Shown in pieces: positions 1 through 5,374 of a stretch of DNA of 8,815 nucleotides (positions are counted from its first letter, which is position 1; the number at the start of each line of letters is the position of its first letter). The notes beneath the pieces were generated by a model. It was not told where the DNA came from. It did not search any database and saw only the letters and a list, made by a program, of their open reading frames with translations. Made by a program: the position numbers and the translations under genes. The stretch lies in contig PMCA01000013.1 in NCBI GenBank assembly GCA_003153935.1, forward strand, positions 1 through 8,815. Direction: 5' to 3'. Source of the stretch: Elusimicrobiota bacterium. GTDB lineage: Bacteria > CAYTYR01 > UBA6262.

Positions 1-132
1 GCTCAACCCGGAACAACCATGGCAAAGAAGAAAAAGGCCGCTCCCAAAAAGAAGGCCGCTCCGAAACGCAAAGCAGCAGCGAAAGGCAAGAAGAAGATGG
101 ATAAAGAGAAGAATGAGAAGGAAGATAAATAG
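1..132 (+). CDS. Lysine/alanine-rich protein, C-terminal end (partial at window edge)
   Basis: The frame is open from the first base and ends at TAG 130-132. An ATG at 19 would give a free-standing 37-residue protein, but it has no clear ribosome binding site, so I read this as the tail of a gene starting to the left. The visible protein is almost entirely Lys, Ala and Pro: a KKKAAPK-type repeat followed by an acidic/basic end rich in K, E and D. Such tails occur on histone-like or HU-like DNA-binding proteins and on some ribosome-associated proteins. No folded domain is visible, so the function cannot be assigned. The stop codon lies at the first base of a repeated intergenic block (130-200) that ends in an intrinsic terminator. 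Confidence 0.5.
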   Translation, partial: AQPGTTMAKKKKAAPKKKAAPKRKAAAKGKKKMDKEKNEKEDK

Positions 133-200
133 TTGCGAAGGTCGTCCAGTACGGGCAGCCAATAATTTAAACTCCTGCAGTAACATGCGGGAGTTTATGT
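130..200 (+). repeat. Intergenic repeat, copy 1 (upstream of pilin 1)
   Basis: The block starts TAGTTGCGAAGGTCGTC and ends with a terminator hairpin. It matches 893-961, which starts TAGTTGCGAAGATCGTC, along its whole length with small indels; roughly three quarters of positions agree by eye. The two copies are direct repeats bracketing the pilin gene at 275-841. The role is unknown: it could be a duplicated gene end, a small terminated RNA or the scar of a tandem duplication. Confidence 0.6.
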
Positions 201-206
201 TTTTAT
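169..206 (+). terminator. Intrinsic terminator
   Basis: Arms AAACTCCTGCA (169-179) and TGCGGGAGTTT (186-196) form an 11-bp stem with one G-U wobble and a 6-nt loop, followed by a T-rich tract. It ends the lysine-rich gene. It belongs to the same terminator family as 931-963 and 1708-1745. Confidence 0.8.
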
Positions 207-235
207 TTGACATTTATATGGCAAAGGCATAAAAT
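207..235 (+). promoter_or_regulatory. Sigma70-type promoter of pilin 1
   Basis: A perfect -35 TTGACA (207-212), a 17-bp spacer and -10 TAAAAT (230-235). It starts inside the T tract of the preceding terminator. The predicted transcript starts near 242, leaving a short leader with an AAAGGAGGG ribosome binding site at 262-270. Confidence 0.75.
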
Positions 236-274
236 ATAAAATGAGGATAAGTCAGTCGGGTAAAGGAGGGCGTA

Positions 275-841
275 ATGCCTTTCAATTTGGGTGGGGGCCT
301 AATAGCGATTTTTAATAGTAAATGGAGTCGTAATGTAGGTAAAGTTTTGGTCGGGTTAAACAAAAACAAAGGTTTTACTCTGGTGGAATTATTGATCGTC
401 ATTGTCATCCTGGGTATCTTAGCAGCTATTGTCATATCCAGGTTTGCCGGAGCCACCAAAGAAACCAAAGAAGCCAATTTAAAAGGTAACCTGAACAGCA
501 TCCGTTCCGCCTTGGAAACTTACAAAGCTTATTCGCAATCCGGAATATACCCACTTGTACTTGACGACCTATGGAAAGGCACCACCGCTGACGTTTTAAG
601 CAAAACTTTCATAGACAAAATTCCACAGGATCCCTTTTATAAGAAGAGAACCGTTTACGCTTCCTCTATTTATTTCGACCCGAACGATGCGGCCACAGAC
701 AGGGATAACAAGATCAATGGTGGCGGTGGCTGGGCCTATGATTCCCAGACCGGCAGAATCTGTGCTGACTACAAGTCTACTGACACCATCGTTGGGACTC
801 CAATCGATACTAGCTGGGGCTCTAAGTATAATATTTGGTAA
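275..841 (+). CDS. Type IV pilin / GspG-like major pseudopilin (pilin 1)
   Basis: A class of secreted filament subunit processed by prepilin peptidase. The hallmark KG|FTLVELLIVIVILGIL sits at residues 32-49, with cleavage after Gly33, Glu at mature position 5 and a long hydrophobic assembly helix. The mature part is 155 residues. Its C-terminal half has a D-rich stretch, a GGGGWAY motif and a final YNIW, as in GspG-like pseudopilins, where this region can bind calcium. The 33-residue leader is much longer than the 7-residue leader of its paralogue at 3470-3958. ATG 275 is chosen because AAAGGAGGG lies 4 nt before it, but a TTG at 347 would give a conventional 9-residue leader. The mature proteins align without gaps at 119 of 155 positions by hand count. 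It has its own promoter and terminator. It could serve a type IV pilus or a type II secretion pseudopilus; no assembly genes are in view. Confidence 0.9.
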   Translation: MPFNLGGGLIAIFNSKWSRNVGKVLVGLNKNKGFTLVELLIVIVILGILAAIVISRFAGATKETKEANLKGNLNSIRSALETYKAYSQSGIYPLVLDDLWKGTTADVLSKTFIDKIPQDPFYKKRTVYASSIYFDPNDAATDRDNKINGGGGWAYDSQTGRICADYKSTDTIVGTPIDTSWGSKYNIW

Positions 842-892
842 ATAAATGTTTAGTTAAGCATAAAAGAAATGTCGGATTTCCGCTCTAATAAG

Positions 893-961
893 TAGTTGCG
901 AAGATCGTCGTGAACACCCAGCTATTAATTAAACTCTCCCGCAGTACGCGGGGGAGTTTTT
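893..961 (+). repeat. Intergenic repeat, copy 2 (downstream of pilin 1)
   Basis: Direct repeat of 130-200. The first 17 bases differ at one position, the middle is more diverged, and both copies end in a terminator of the same family. Copy 1 overlaps a stop codon, whereas copy 2 lies about 50 bp beyond the pilin stop. Confidence 0.6.
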
Positions 962-966
962 GTTTT
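931..966 (+). terminator. Intrinsic terminator of pilin 1
   Basis: Arms AAACTCTCCCGC (931-942) and GCGGGGGAGTTT (948-959) make a 12-bp stem with one G-U wobble and a 5-nt loop, followed by a TTTTGTTTT tract. Confidence 0.85.
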
Positions 967-975
967 GAGATGAGC

Positions 976-1004
976 TTGCTAAAAGCATGATGCTATGCTA
1001 TATT
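976..1004 (+). promoter_or_regulatory. Possible promoter of lipoprotein gene
   Basis: TTGCTA (976-981), a 17-bp spacer and TATATT (999-1004). The match is moderate. It is placed sensibly between the preceding terminator and the ribosome binding site at 1031-1037. Confidence 0.45.
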
Positions 1005-1041
1005 TATTATAAGTATTAGGAATTAGAATAAAGGGGGCAAA

Positions 1042-1659
1042 ATGAATAAAAAATGGATATACTTATTTATGTTAAGTTTATTTATTCTTTCCGGCTGTGC
1101 AAGTTTGAATGGAAATGTTCCATTCCAATATCAACCATCATTGACGAGTGCTAATAAAAAGATAAATAAAATCGTTGGGCTAAATCTCTTGGTAGACAAG
1201 AGGCCAAAAGAGGATATTAGCAACACAGAGAGCATCAAAGATCTGCCTGATAAGATTACTTCCAAGCTATTAGAAGATTTCCAAAAATCTGAAATATTTG
1301 CAAAAATTCATTATAATACGGAAGCGGAAGACGAAATTGTTATAAATGGCAGCATAAATAGATTTAAATGGAAAGCTACGCCAAACGGGTTGATGTTTAT
1401 ACCGTTCCTAAATTTACTAATATATTTTGGGATTCCAACGTACGATATTACAGGGGTAACTGTAATCACCTTGGAGGTTAAAGATAACAAATCAGGCCAA
1501 ATAATTAAAACCTTTAGGGAAAGTTCTGAATCTGAGAACACATACAATCTATATAATTTTAAAACCGGAGACGCAGGAGCTGAACTGGCAGAGTCTTTTA
1601 GGGATGTGGCCAAAAAATTAAAAGAGGATTTATTAAACAAAAGTGATTTAGCTAAATAA
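1042..1659 (+). CDS. Secreted lipoprotein of unrecognised family
   Basis: A 205-residue protein with a lipoprotein signal peptide: a basic start (NKK), a hydrophobic stretch and lipobox LSGC with the lipidated Cys at residue 19, followed by Ala. The body has a strand-like segment ending in LLVDKRP (about 48-56), an amphipathic KITSKLLEDFQKSEIF stretch near residues 71-86 and a hydrophobic patch at 118-131 (FIPFLNLLIYFGIP). This layout recalls YajG-like and other small lipoproteins, but I do not recognise a family with certainty. The start is supported by AAGGGGGC 4 nt upstream. The gene looks visibly richer in A and T than the genes from 2238 onward, as does its neighbour at 1787. It is a one-gene unit ending at the 1708-1745 terminator. 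Confidence 0.85.
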   Translation: MNKKWIYLFMLSLFILSGCASLNGNVPFQYQPSLTSANKKINKIVGLNLLVDKRPKEDISNTESIKDLPDKITSKLLEDFQKSEIFAKIHYNTEAEDEIVINGSINRFKWKATPNGLMFIPFLNLLIYFGIPTYDITGVTVITLEVKDNKSGQIIKTFRESSESENTYNLYNFKTGDAGAELAESFRDVAKKLKEDLLNKSDLAK

Positions 1660-1707
1660 AGGGACTCAAGCAAGGACTGTAATTTAAAGTCATATCAAAT
1701 ATAACTT

Positions 1708-1745
1708 AAACTCTCCCGCAAATAAGCGGGGGAGTTTTTGTTTTG
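1708..1745 (+). terminator. Intrinsic terminator of lipoprotein gene
   Basis: Arms AAACTCTCCCGC (1708-1719) and GCGGGGGAGTTT (1726-1737), a 12-bp stem with one G-U wobble and loop AAATAA, then TTTGTTTTG. Its arms are identical in sequence to those of the 931-966 terminator. Confidence 0.85.
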
Positions 1746-1748
1746 TAT

Positions 1749-1777
1749 TTGACTTCTAAATAACAAAAGCCTAAAAT
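1749..1777 (+). promoter_or_regulatory. Sigma70-type promoter, terminator-coupled
   Basis: TTGACT (1749-1754), a 17-bp spacer and TAAAAT (1772-1777). The layout, including a shared CAAA-GC segment just before the -10, matches the pilin 1 promoter at 207-235. The predicted start near 1784 falls next to the ATG at 1787, so the downstream gene would be nearly leaderless. Confidence 0.65.
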
Positions 1778-1786
1778 TAGTATACT

Positions 1787-2227
1787 ATGCACACAACGCG
1801 CCCTTCAATGATACCAAACTATTATATAGATTGTATTGGCTTTGAAAAGGTTAATAAACATGAGCGCATGCTTAAAAGGCTTGGTTTAAAAGACAACTAT
1901 TTAACAACTATAGTGAAGAACATGGAAAACCATTTTTATGAGCAGGACCCTGGCTCAGTAATCTCTAAGATAGCCCTAATCAATCCCCCCGAATTCAAAA
2001 CAAGTTTAACTCATACCAAAGACAACCAAAGCCAGGGTATAATAAAGGGCATTATAAGCAAATTAACCGTGCATATGGATATTAATGTATATGTAATTTC
2101 GTCAATTAAGGAGAATCTTATCTACCATGTTAATTATACTTTTCATGGCCAGGATCTGGATAACGACCAAAGGAAAGTGAAGTTGGATATGAAAATAACA
2201 GGCGAAGATTTTAATCCCAACCTCTAA
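1787..2227 (+). CDS. Hypothetical protein
   Basis: A 146-residue protein with no signal peptide, membrane segment or motif that I recognise. It has a charged first third with HERMLKRLGL near residues 25-34, and a second half of alternating polar and hydrophobic residues suggesting beta strands (about residues 90-120). No ribosome binding site precedes ATG 1787. Since the promoter at 1749-1777 places transcription only a few bases upstream, the message may be leaderless; alternatively the true start is internal, for example the in-frame ATG at 1808 or 1868. The VanZ-like gene begins 10 bp after its stop, so the two probably form an operon. A-T rich like the preceding lipoprotein gene. Confidence 0.55.
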   Translation: MHTTRPSMIPNYYIDCIGFEKVNKHERMLKRLGLKDNYLTTIVKNMENHFYEQDPGSVISKIALINPPEFKTSLTHTKDNQSQGIIKGIISKLTVHMDINVYVISSIKENLIYHVNYTFHGQDLDNDQRKVKLDMKITGEDFNPNL

Positions 2228-2237
2228 CGGGCTAACT

Positions 2238-2777
2238 ATGAAAATAGGCGCAACTAAACTATCGCTACCTACACTGGGGTTGGGAATATTCATCGTTATT
2301 TCCGCCGCCTTCATGACCCAACTTTGGACTCTGGCGAATAACTTATTTGGTGAGAGGCAAATCAGATTGGCCTGCATCGCAGGTATAGTTATAATCGGGT
2401 TAGGCGTGCTGCTATATATGAGCAGGCAAAGGTTCAAAATATCCAGGTTGATACTGGGAATTATCGTTTTGGGTCTAGGATTCTGGTACGCCTGGCGGCA
2501 GCCGTATTTTGTAAAGAGAATTCACACCCTGGAATATAGTATTTTAGGATTATTAGTCATCAGGGATTTAATAAAATCACCAGATTTATCTTTGTTAAGG
2601 AAGCTTCTTTACGCGGTTTTGCTGGTATTAGCCGTAGCCTGTCTGGATGAGGGCTTTCAGGGGTTGTTGCCCTATCGTTCCGGCGATATACCGGATATCA
2701 TTACCGATCTTATTGGCGGCTTCGCCGGCATACTTACTTACATTATAATTAAAATACCAGGACATAATGTTATATGA
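2238..2777 (+). CDS. VanZ-like family integral membrane protein
   Basis: A 179-residue membrane protein with about five hydrophobic segments (roughly residues 11-31, 44-61, 70-87, 122-136 and 155-172). The family signature sits near the C-terminus: DEGFQGLLPYRSGDIPD (137-153), then D157 and a glycine-rich last helix with G160, G161 and G164, plus H96 and E99 before the middle helix. VanZ itself gives low-level teicoplanin resistance by an unclear mechanism, and most family members are uncharacterised, so a resistance role should not be assumed. Only a weak ribosome binding site precedes the start. It follows the 1787 gene by 10 bp and is probably co-transcribed with it. No terminator is visible after it. 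Confidence 0.8.
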   Translation: MKIGATKLSLPTLGLGIFIVISAAFMTQLWTLANNLFGERQIRLACIAGIVIIGLGVLLYMSRQRFKISRLILGIIVLGLGFWYAWRQPYFVKRIHTLEYSILGLLVIRDLIKSPDLSLLRKLLYAVLLVLAVACLDEGFQGLLPYRSGDIPDIITDLIGGFAGILTYIIIKIPGHNVI

Positions 2778-2850
2778 AACTTTTTAGTTGGTCAGTATGT
2801 CTAAATATTAGATAAAGATAATTTTGTACTGCGTAATTATGGAGGTGCCC

Positions 2851-3456
2851 GTGAGTATTAATAAGATCGTAGCGATTTTACCTGCGGCGATAATCTTTTT
2901 GGCGGGGTGTGCCGTACCAATGGTTCCCAAGGAGGTTATGTCCACCGTGACTCAACCGGCTACGGCATTCAGGTCAGTACAAATAGACACAGATCATTAT
3001 ATAGGAACGACGGTTCTTTGGGGCGGGCAAATACTAGGGGTTATAAACAATAAGGAAGCTACTACCATACAAGTTTTGCAGGAACCGGTCGATTCTGACG
3101 GAAAGCCTACAAGCAGGGATGCCTCCCAGGGAAGGTTCTTGGCGGAAAGCCAAGAGTATCTTGACGCAGAAGTTTATGCGTCCGGTCGCCGGATAACGAT
3201 AGTTGGCAAAATTAAGGGAAAAGTAGGACAACCTTTAGCGGAAGGCCAGCGCGAGTATGATTTCCCGGTAGTGTATATTGAGCATGTATATTTATGGCAA
3301 AAAGAGGTACCTGTATATCCGTATCCCTATTATTACTATTATGGACCGCCGGTCTGGTGGGGTCCTTACTGGGGAGTAGAATGGGATTGGCGTGCTGGCT
3401 GGGGGTATGACCGTTTTCACGGTCATGAGCGTTTCGGCCACGAACGTCATCGCTAG
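2851..3456 (+). CDS. Slp-family outer membrane lipoprotein with aromatic/His-rich tail
   Basis: Member of the Slp (starvation-inducible outer membrane lipoprotein) family. The start is GTG 2851, placed 5 nt after GGAGG (2841-2845); upstream in-frame TTG 2824 and ATG 2839 lack such a site. The resulting 201-residue precursor has a hydrophobic signal and lipobox LAGC with Cys20. Family features follow: WGGQILGVINN, an IQVLQEPVDSDGKP stretch, QGRFLAES, a YLDAEVYASGR segment and VVGKIKG-like TIVGKIKG. After the domain comes an unusual 50-residue tail (152-201), first Tyr/Pro/Trp-rich and then His/Arg-rich (HGHERFGHERHR). Family members sit on the inner face of the outer membrane, and their precise function is unknown. 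A weak promoter (TTGGTC 2788-2793, GATAAA 2811-2816) may serve it. It converges on pilin 2 with only 13 bp between the stops. Confidence 0.85.
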   Translation: MSINKIVAILPAAIIFLAGCAVPMVPKEVMSTVTQPATAFRSVQIDTDHYIGTTVLWGGQILGVINNKEATTIQVLQEPVDSDGKPTSRDASQGRFLAESQEYLDAEVYASGRRITIVGKIKGKVGQPLAEGQREYDFPVVYIEHVYLWQKEVPVYPYPYYYYYGPPVWWGPYWGVEWDWRAGWGYDRFHGHERFGHERHR

Positions 3457-3469
3457 GTAAAAAGTTGTA

Positions 3470-3958
3470 TTACCAAATGTTATAGGATGATCCCCAGCTG
3501 GTGTCATTGGGAGTTCCCGGCACCGTGTCTGTGGATTTGTAGTTAGCGCAGACGCTCCCGGTTTGCGAATTGTAAGCCCACCCGCCGCCACCGTTGATCT
3601 TTCCATCCCTATCAGTAGCCAGATCTGAGGAACTAAAGGCCACCGAAGCACTATAAGTAGTCCTCTTTTTATAAAAGGGGTCGATAGGCACCTTGTCTAT
3701 AAAGGTCTTACTTAATACGTCAGGGTTAGTCCCTTTCCAAAGATCATCCAGTATAAGAGGATAGATGCTGGCCTGGGAATAGCTTTTATATATTTCCAGG
3801 GAAGAACGCAATGTCCGCAGGTCCCCCTTTAAACTGGCCTCTTTGGACTCCTTAGTGGCCCCCGCAAACCTGGCAATAACTATGGCCGATAAGATTCCCA
3901 GGATAACGATCACAATTAGTAACTCCACCAGCGTAAAACCCTTATTATTAGTCTTCAT
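3470..3958 (-). CDS. Type IV pilin / GspG-like major pseudopilin (pilin 2)
   Basis: Paralogue of pilin 1 on the opposite strand. The precursor is 162 residues with a short leader MKTNNKG cleaved before FTLVELL; Glu5, the hydrophobic helix, GGGGWAY and the YNIW end are all present. The ATG at 3958 is preferred over an in-frame ATG at 3994 because GGGAGG lies 8 nt upstream on the - strand and because the leader length is then normal. The mature 155 residues match pilin 1 at 119 positions with no gap. The greatest divergence is around mature residues 97-109, as expected for a surface loop. The leader of its transcript carries a possible attenuator (3993-4058) and its promoter faces away from the MORN-type gene. 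It could be an alternative subunit of the same filament; no assembly genes are nearby. Confidence 0.92.
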   Translation of the reverse strand: MKTNNKGFTLVELLIVIVILGILSAIVIARFAGATKESKEASLKGDLRTLRSSLEIYKSYSQASIYPLILDDLWKGTNPDVLSKTFIDKVPIDPFYKKRTTYSASVAFSSSDLATDRDGKINGGGGWAYNSQTGSVCANYKSTDTVPGTPNDTSWGSSYNIW

Positions 3959-3972
3959 GGCTTTTACCTCCC

Positions 3973-3990
3973 TGCCAGCTCTCTCTGGCA
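3973..3990 (-). promoter_or_regulatory. Small hairpin before pilin 2 ribosome binding site
   Basis: TGCCAG and CTGGCA pair as a 6-bp stem with a 6-nt AGAGAG loop on the - strand. It sits between the T tract of the leader hairpin and the GGGAGG ribosome binding site, so it could affect translation or mRNA stability. Confidence 0.35.
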
Positions 3991-3992
3991 TC

Positions 3993-4058
3993 AAAAATAA
4001 AGGGTATTCTAAGTTTAGGCTGTAAAACCTCTGCTTAGAATACCCTTCTTATTCTAAG
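3993..4058 (-). promoter_or_regulatory. Attenuator-like leader of pilin 2 (alternative hairpins)
   Basis: Read on the - strand, CTTAGAATA (4058-4050) is followed by TATTCTAAG (4042-4034) and again by CTTAGAATA (4013-4005). The middle segment can pair with either neighbour. Pairing with the last one extends to a perfect 14-bp stem (AAGGGTATTCTAAG with CTTAGAATACCCTT) followed by TATTTTT, i.e. an intrinsic terminator ahead of the pilin gene. Pairing with the first one gives a 9-bp stem with a 7-nt loop that would prevent the terminator. The predicted transcript start (about 4055) falls inside the first segment, so the antiterminator may be shorter than drawn. Alternatively this is simply a terminator or a set of DNA-binding sites. 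Confidence 0.55.
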
Positions 4059-4061
4059 ATA

Positions 4062-4090
4062 AAAGTACCCCCGTTTAGCACTTTTGTCAA
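4062..4090 (-). promoter_or_regulatory. Promoter of pilin 2
   Basis: On the - strand: TTGACA (4090-4085), a 17-bp spacer and TACTTT (4067-4062). The -35 is perfect and the -10 weak, which would suit an activated or controlled promoter. Its -35 is one arm of the inverted repeat at 4085-4110. Confidence 0.55.
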
Positions 4091-4110
4091 CCCATATATT
4101 TCGGTTGACA
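4085..4110. repeat. Inverted repeat holding two divergent -35 boxes
   Basis: TGTCAACC (4085-4092), a 10-bp A/T-rich spacer and GGTTGACA (4103-4110), a perfect 8-bp inverted repeat. Each arm contains TTGACA reading outward. It may be an operator for both genes or only a result of two similar back-to-back promoters. Confidence 0.6.
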
Positions 4111-4134
4111 GGAGACAAAATAACCGTGTAAAAT
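4105..4134 (+). promoter_or_regulatory. Promoter of MORN-type repeat gene
   Basis: TTGACA (4105-4110), an 18-bp spacer and TAAAAT (4129-4134). The predicted start near 4141 falls in the AGGAGGG ribosome binding site (4140-4146), so the 5' leader would be extremely short. Confidence 0.6.
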
Positions 4135-4151
4135 GTAACAGGAGGGAGATA

Positions 4152-4769
4152 ATGAAAACACGAGCATGTCTGATAATGGCAAGTCTCTTTTTAATCCCTG
4201 CGTTACTTGGGGCTGAAGTAACCATGAAGGTCACGGGAGCGCGGCAATTAACCTTTTACCAGGATGGCAAAGAAGTAGCCAAACAGGTGGTGGATGAGCG
4301 AATGAAGGCCGCAAAAACTGACGGAGCTGTGCCAGACGGTATGGTTAAAGGGTATTTCCCCAGCGGCAAATTACAGGTAGAGGTAATATATAAGAAGAAC
4401 GCCAAAGAAGGGGTGCTCAAGGCTTATTACGAGAATGGCAAATTGCAGGAGGAGACTTATTTTAAGAACGATCTCCGCGAAGGACCCAGCAAGATCTATT
4501 TTGTGAACGGCAAGCTGGCGCAAGATGTTGCCTATAAGAGCGGGAAATTATCCGGCATTTGCAAAACCTTTTTTGAGAGCGGCAAATTAAGACAGGAAGC
4601 CAACTACATAGAAGGGGATCCCGAGGGTTCGGCCAAAAAGTATTTTGAGGATGGGCAATTGCAGGAAGATATGACCTACCTTAAGGGAAACTTGATCAAA
4701 TCAAAGAAATATAATATTAAAGGCGAATTAATTTACGAAAAGGGCGCGGCCGGAGAACAACAAAAATAA
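4152..4769 (+). CDS. Secreted MORN-type (YwqK-like) repeat protein
   Basis: A 205-residue precursor with a signal peptide (basic MKTR, a hydrophobic core, and cleavage likely after ALLGA at about residue 21), so the protein is exported. From residue 64 it is a run of 24-residue repeats with core Y-F-x-x-G-K-L-x-x-E-x-x-Y and a closing E-G. The glycines of five repeats lie at 72, 96, 120, 144 and 168, and a partial unit follows at 191. An earlier FYQDGK at 35-40 may be a diverged first unit. These are MORN variant repeats, often annotated as YwqK-family antitoxin, but no toxin gene is adjacent and the signal peptide argues against an antitoxin role here. They form stacked beta hairpins that probably bind a ligand or partner. 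The ribosome binding site AGGAGGG lies 5 nt before the ATG. A strong terminator follows. Confidence 0.82.
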   Translation: MKTRACLIMASLFLIPALLGAEVTMKVTGARQLTFYQDGKEVAKQVVDERMKAAKTDGAVPDGMVKGYFPSGKLQVEVIYKKNAKEGVLKAYYENGKLQEETYFKNDLREGPSKIYFVNGKLAQDVAYKSGKLSGICKTFFESGKLRQEANYIEGDPEGSAKKYFEDGQLQEDMTYLKGNLIKSKKYNIKGELIYEKGAAGEQQK

Positions 4770-4797
4770 AACCGTCGGTTACTAATAGCAATTTTCC

Positions 4798-4836
4798 AAA
4801 CTTCCGCTTTAGGCATCTGAGGCGGAAGTTTTTATT
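4798..4836 (+). terminator. Intrinsic terminator of MORN-type gene
   Basis: AAACTTCCGC (4798-4807) and GCGGAAGTTT (4822-4831) form a perfect 10-bp stem with a 14-nt loop, followed by TTATT. Confidence 0.8.
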
Positions 4837-4859
4837 GATAATAAAGCCGCCTGGGGAAA

Positions 4860-4916
4860 TAAGTCAATATAAAGGGGAAGCGAGCAATGTACAAGCTCCG
4901 ATATATCCGGTAGAAT
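4860..4916 (+). promoter_or_regulatory. Shared-element promoter, copy 1 (distal promoter of receiver gene)
   Basis: Direct-repeat boxes TAAGTCAATAT (from 4860) and AAAGGGGAAGC (from 4871), 11 bp apart, then -35 TGTACA (4888-4893), a 17-bp spacer and -10 TAGAAT (4911-4916). The G of GTCA is 25 bp before the -35, as in the other three copies. An 8-codon open frame at 4887 lies inside it and is judged chance. Confidence 0.6.
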
Positions 4917-4929
4917 TAGTCTAAAATAC

Positions 4930-4958
4930 TTGACTCCATAGTCCTGGCGGTTTAAAAT
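4930..4958 (+). promoter_or_regulatory. Proximal sigma70-type promoter of receiver gene
   Basis: TTGACT (4930-4935), a 17-bp spacer and TAAAAT (4953-4958), close to the consensus and lacking the direct-repeat boxes. With copy 1 upstream, the receiver gene would have tandem promoters, one apparently constitutive and one possibly activated. Confidence 0.65.
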
Positions 4959-4983
4959 ATAGCAACTTAAAAGGGGTTGGCAA

Positions 4984-5343
4984 ATGAGCCGCAAAATACT
5001 GGTTATTGATGATGATACCGAGCTATGTGAAGAGATCGCGGAGATATTAAGGGATGAAGGCCATAGCGTTGATACGGCTTTTGACAGTACGCGTGGCGAA
5101 GAACTGGTAAAAACCAATAACTTTGACACCATTATCCTGGATTTTAAATTACCAGGTATGAACGGAGTGGAACTGCTTAAGAGAATTAAGTCTATCAATC
5201 CTAAAATTGCGGTTTTCCTGGTAACCGGGCGCCCTTTCATAGAAAGGCTGCTGGAGGAAGAGAAACTGGATTCGGTGGTAGCCGGGGTTATGAACAAGCC
5301 GTTTGATATAGGTTTATTGTTAGGGAAAATAAGAGCTCTGTAA
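4984..5343 (+). CDS. Single-domain response regulator (receiver only)
   Basis: A 119-residue protein that is just one receiver domain. The acidic pocket is D9, D10 and D11, the phospho-acceptor is Asp53 in ILDFKLPGMNG, the conserved Thr is T81 and the Lys is K105 in MNKPF. All catalytic residues are present, so it should be phosphorylatable. It has no output domain, so it would act by protein contact, as in CheY- or Spo0F-like relays. The ribosome binding site AAGGGG precedes ATG 4984. It has two promoters upstream and its own terminator downstream. No histidine kinase is in the window, so its partner is unknown. Confidence 0.93.
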   Translation: MSRKILVIDDDTELCEEIAEILRDEGHSVDTAFDSTRGEELVKTNNFDTIILDFKLPGMNGVELLKRIKSINPKIAVFLVTGRPFIERLLEEEKLDSVVAGVMNKPFDIGLLLGKIRAL

Positions 5344-5374
5344 GGGCGGGAGCTTAAAGAACAGAATTTAACAG

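Noticed and set aside
130-200. tRNA or tRNA-derived remnant in the intergenic repeat
   Set aside because: No cloverleaf, T-loop or CCA end can be drawn on either strand; only the terminator stem is convincing.
248-270. Fifth copy of the shared promoter element (GTCA followed by AAAGG) before pilin 1
   Set aside because: Spacing is 14 bp instead of 10-11, the AAAGGAGGG is the ribosome binding site, and no -35/-10 pair follows at the right distance.
2101-2145. GTCAATTAAGGAGAA inside the 1787 gene as another shared element
   Set aside because: It lies in coding sequence, and no -35/-10 pair occurs at 25 and 48 bp downstream.
2238-2777. Glycopeptide resistance gene
   Set aside because: Only the VanZ-like family signature is present; no other van gene is nearby and most family members have no resistance role.
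3456-3474. Bidirectional terminator between the converging Slp and pilin 2 genes
   Set aside because: Only a 5-bp GGTAA/TTACC stem without a T run is available; too weak to call.
4152-4769. YwqK-type antitoxin of a toxin-antitoxin pair
   Set aside because: The repeats fit that annotation, but the protein has a signal peptide, no toxin gene is adjacent, and a terminator isolates it. MORN-type repeat protein is the safer name.
4887-4913. Eight-codon frame MYKLRYIR after AAAGGGGAAG
   Set aside because: It lies on the -35 and spacer of promoter copy 1, and the apparent ribosome site is the second direct-repeat box; expected start of transcription is downstream.
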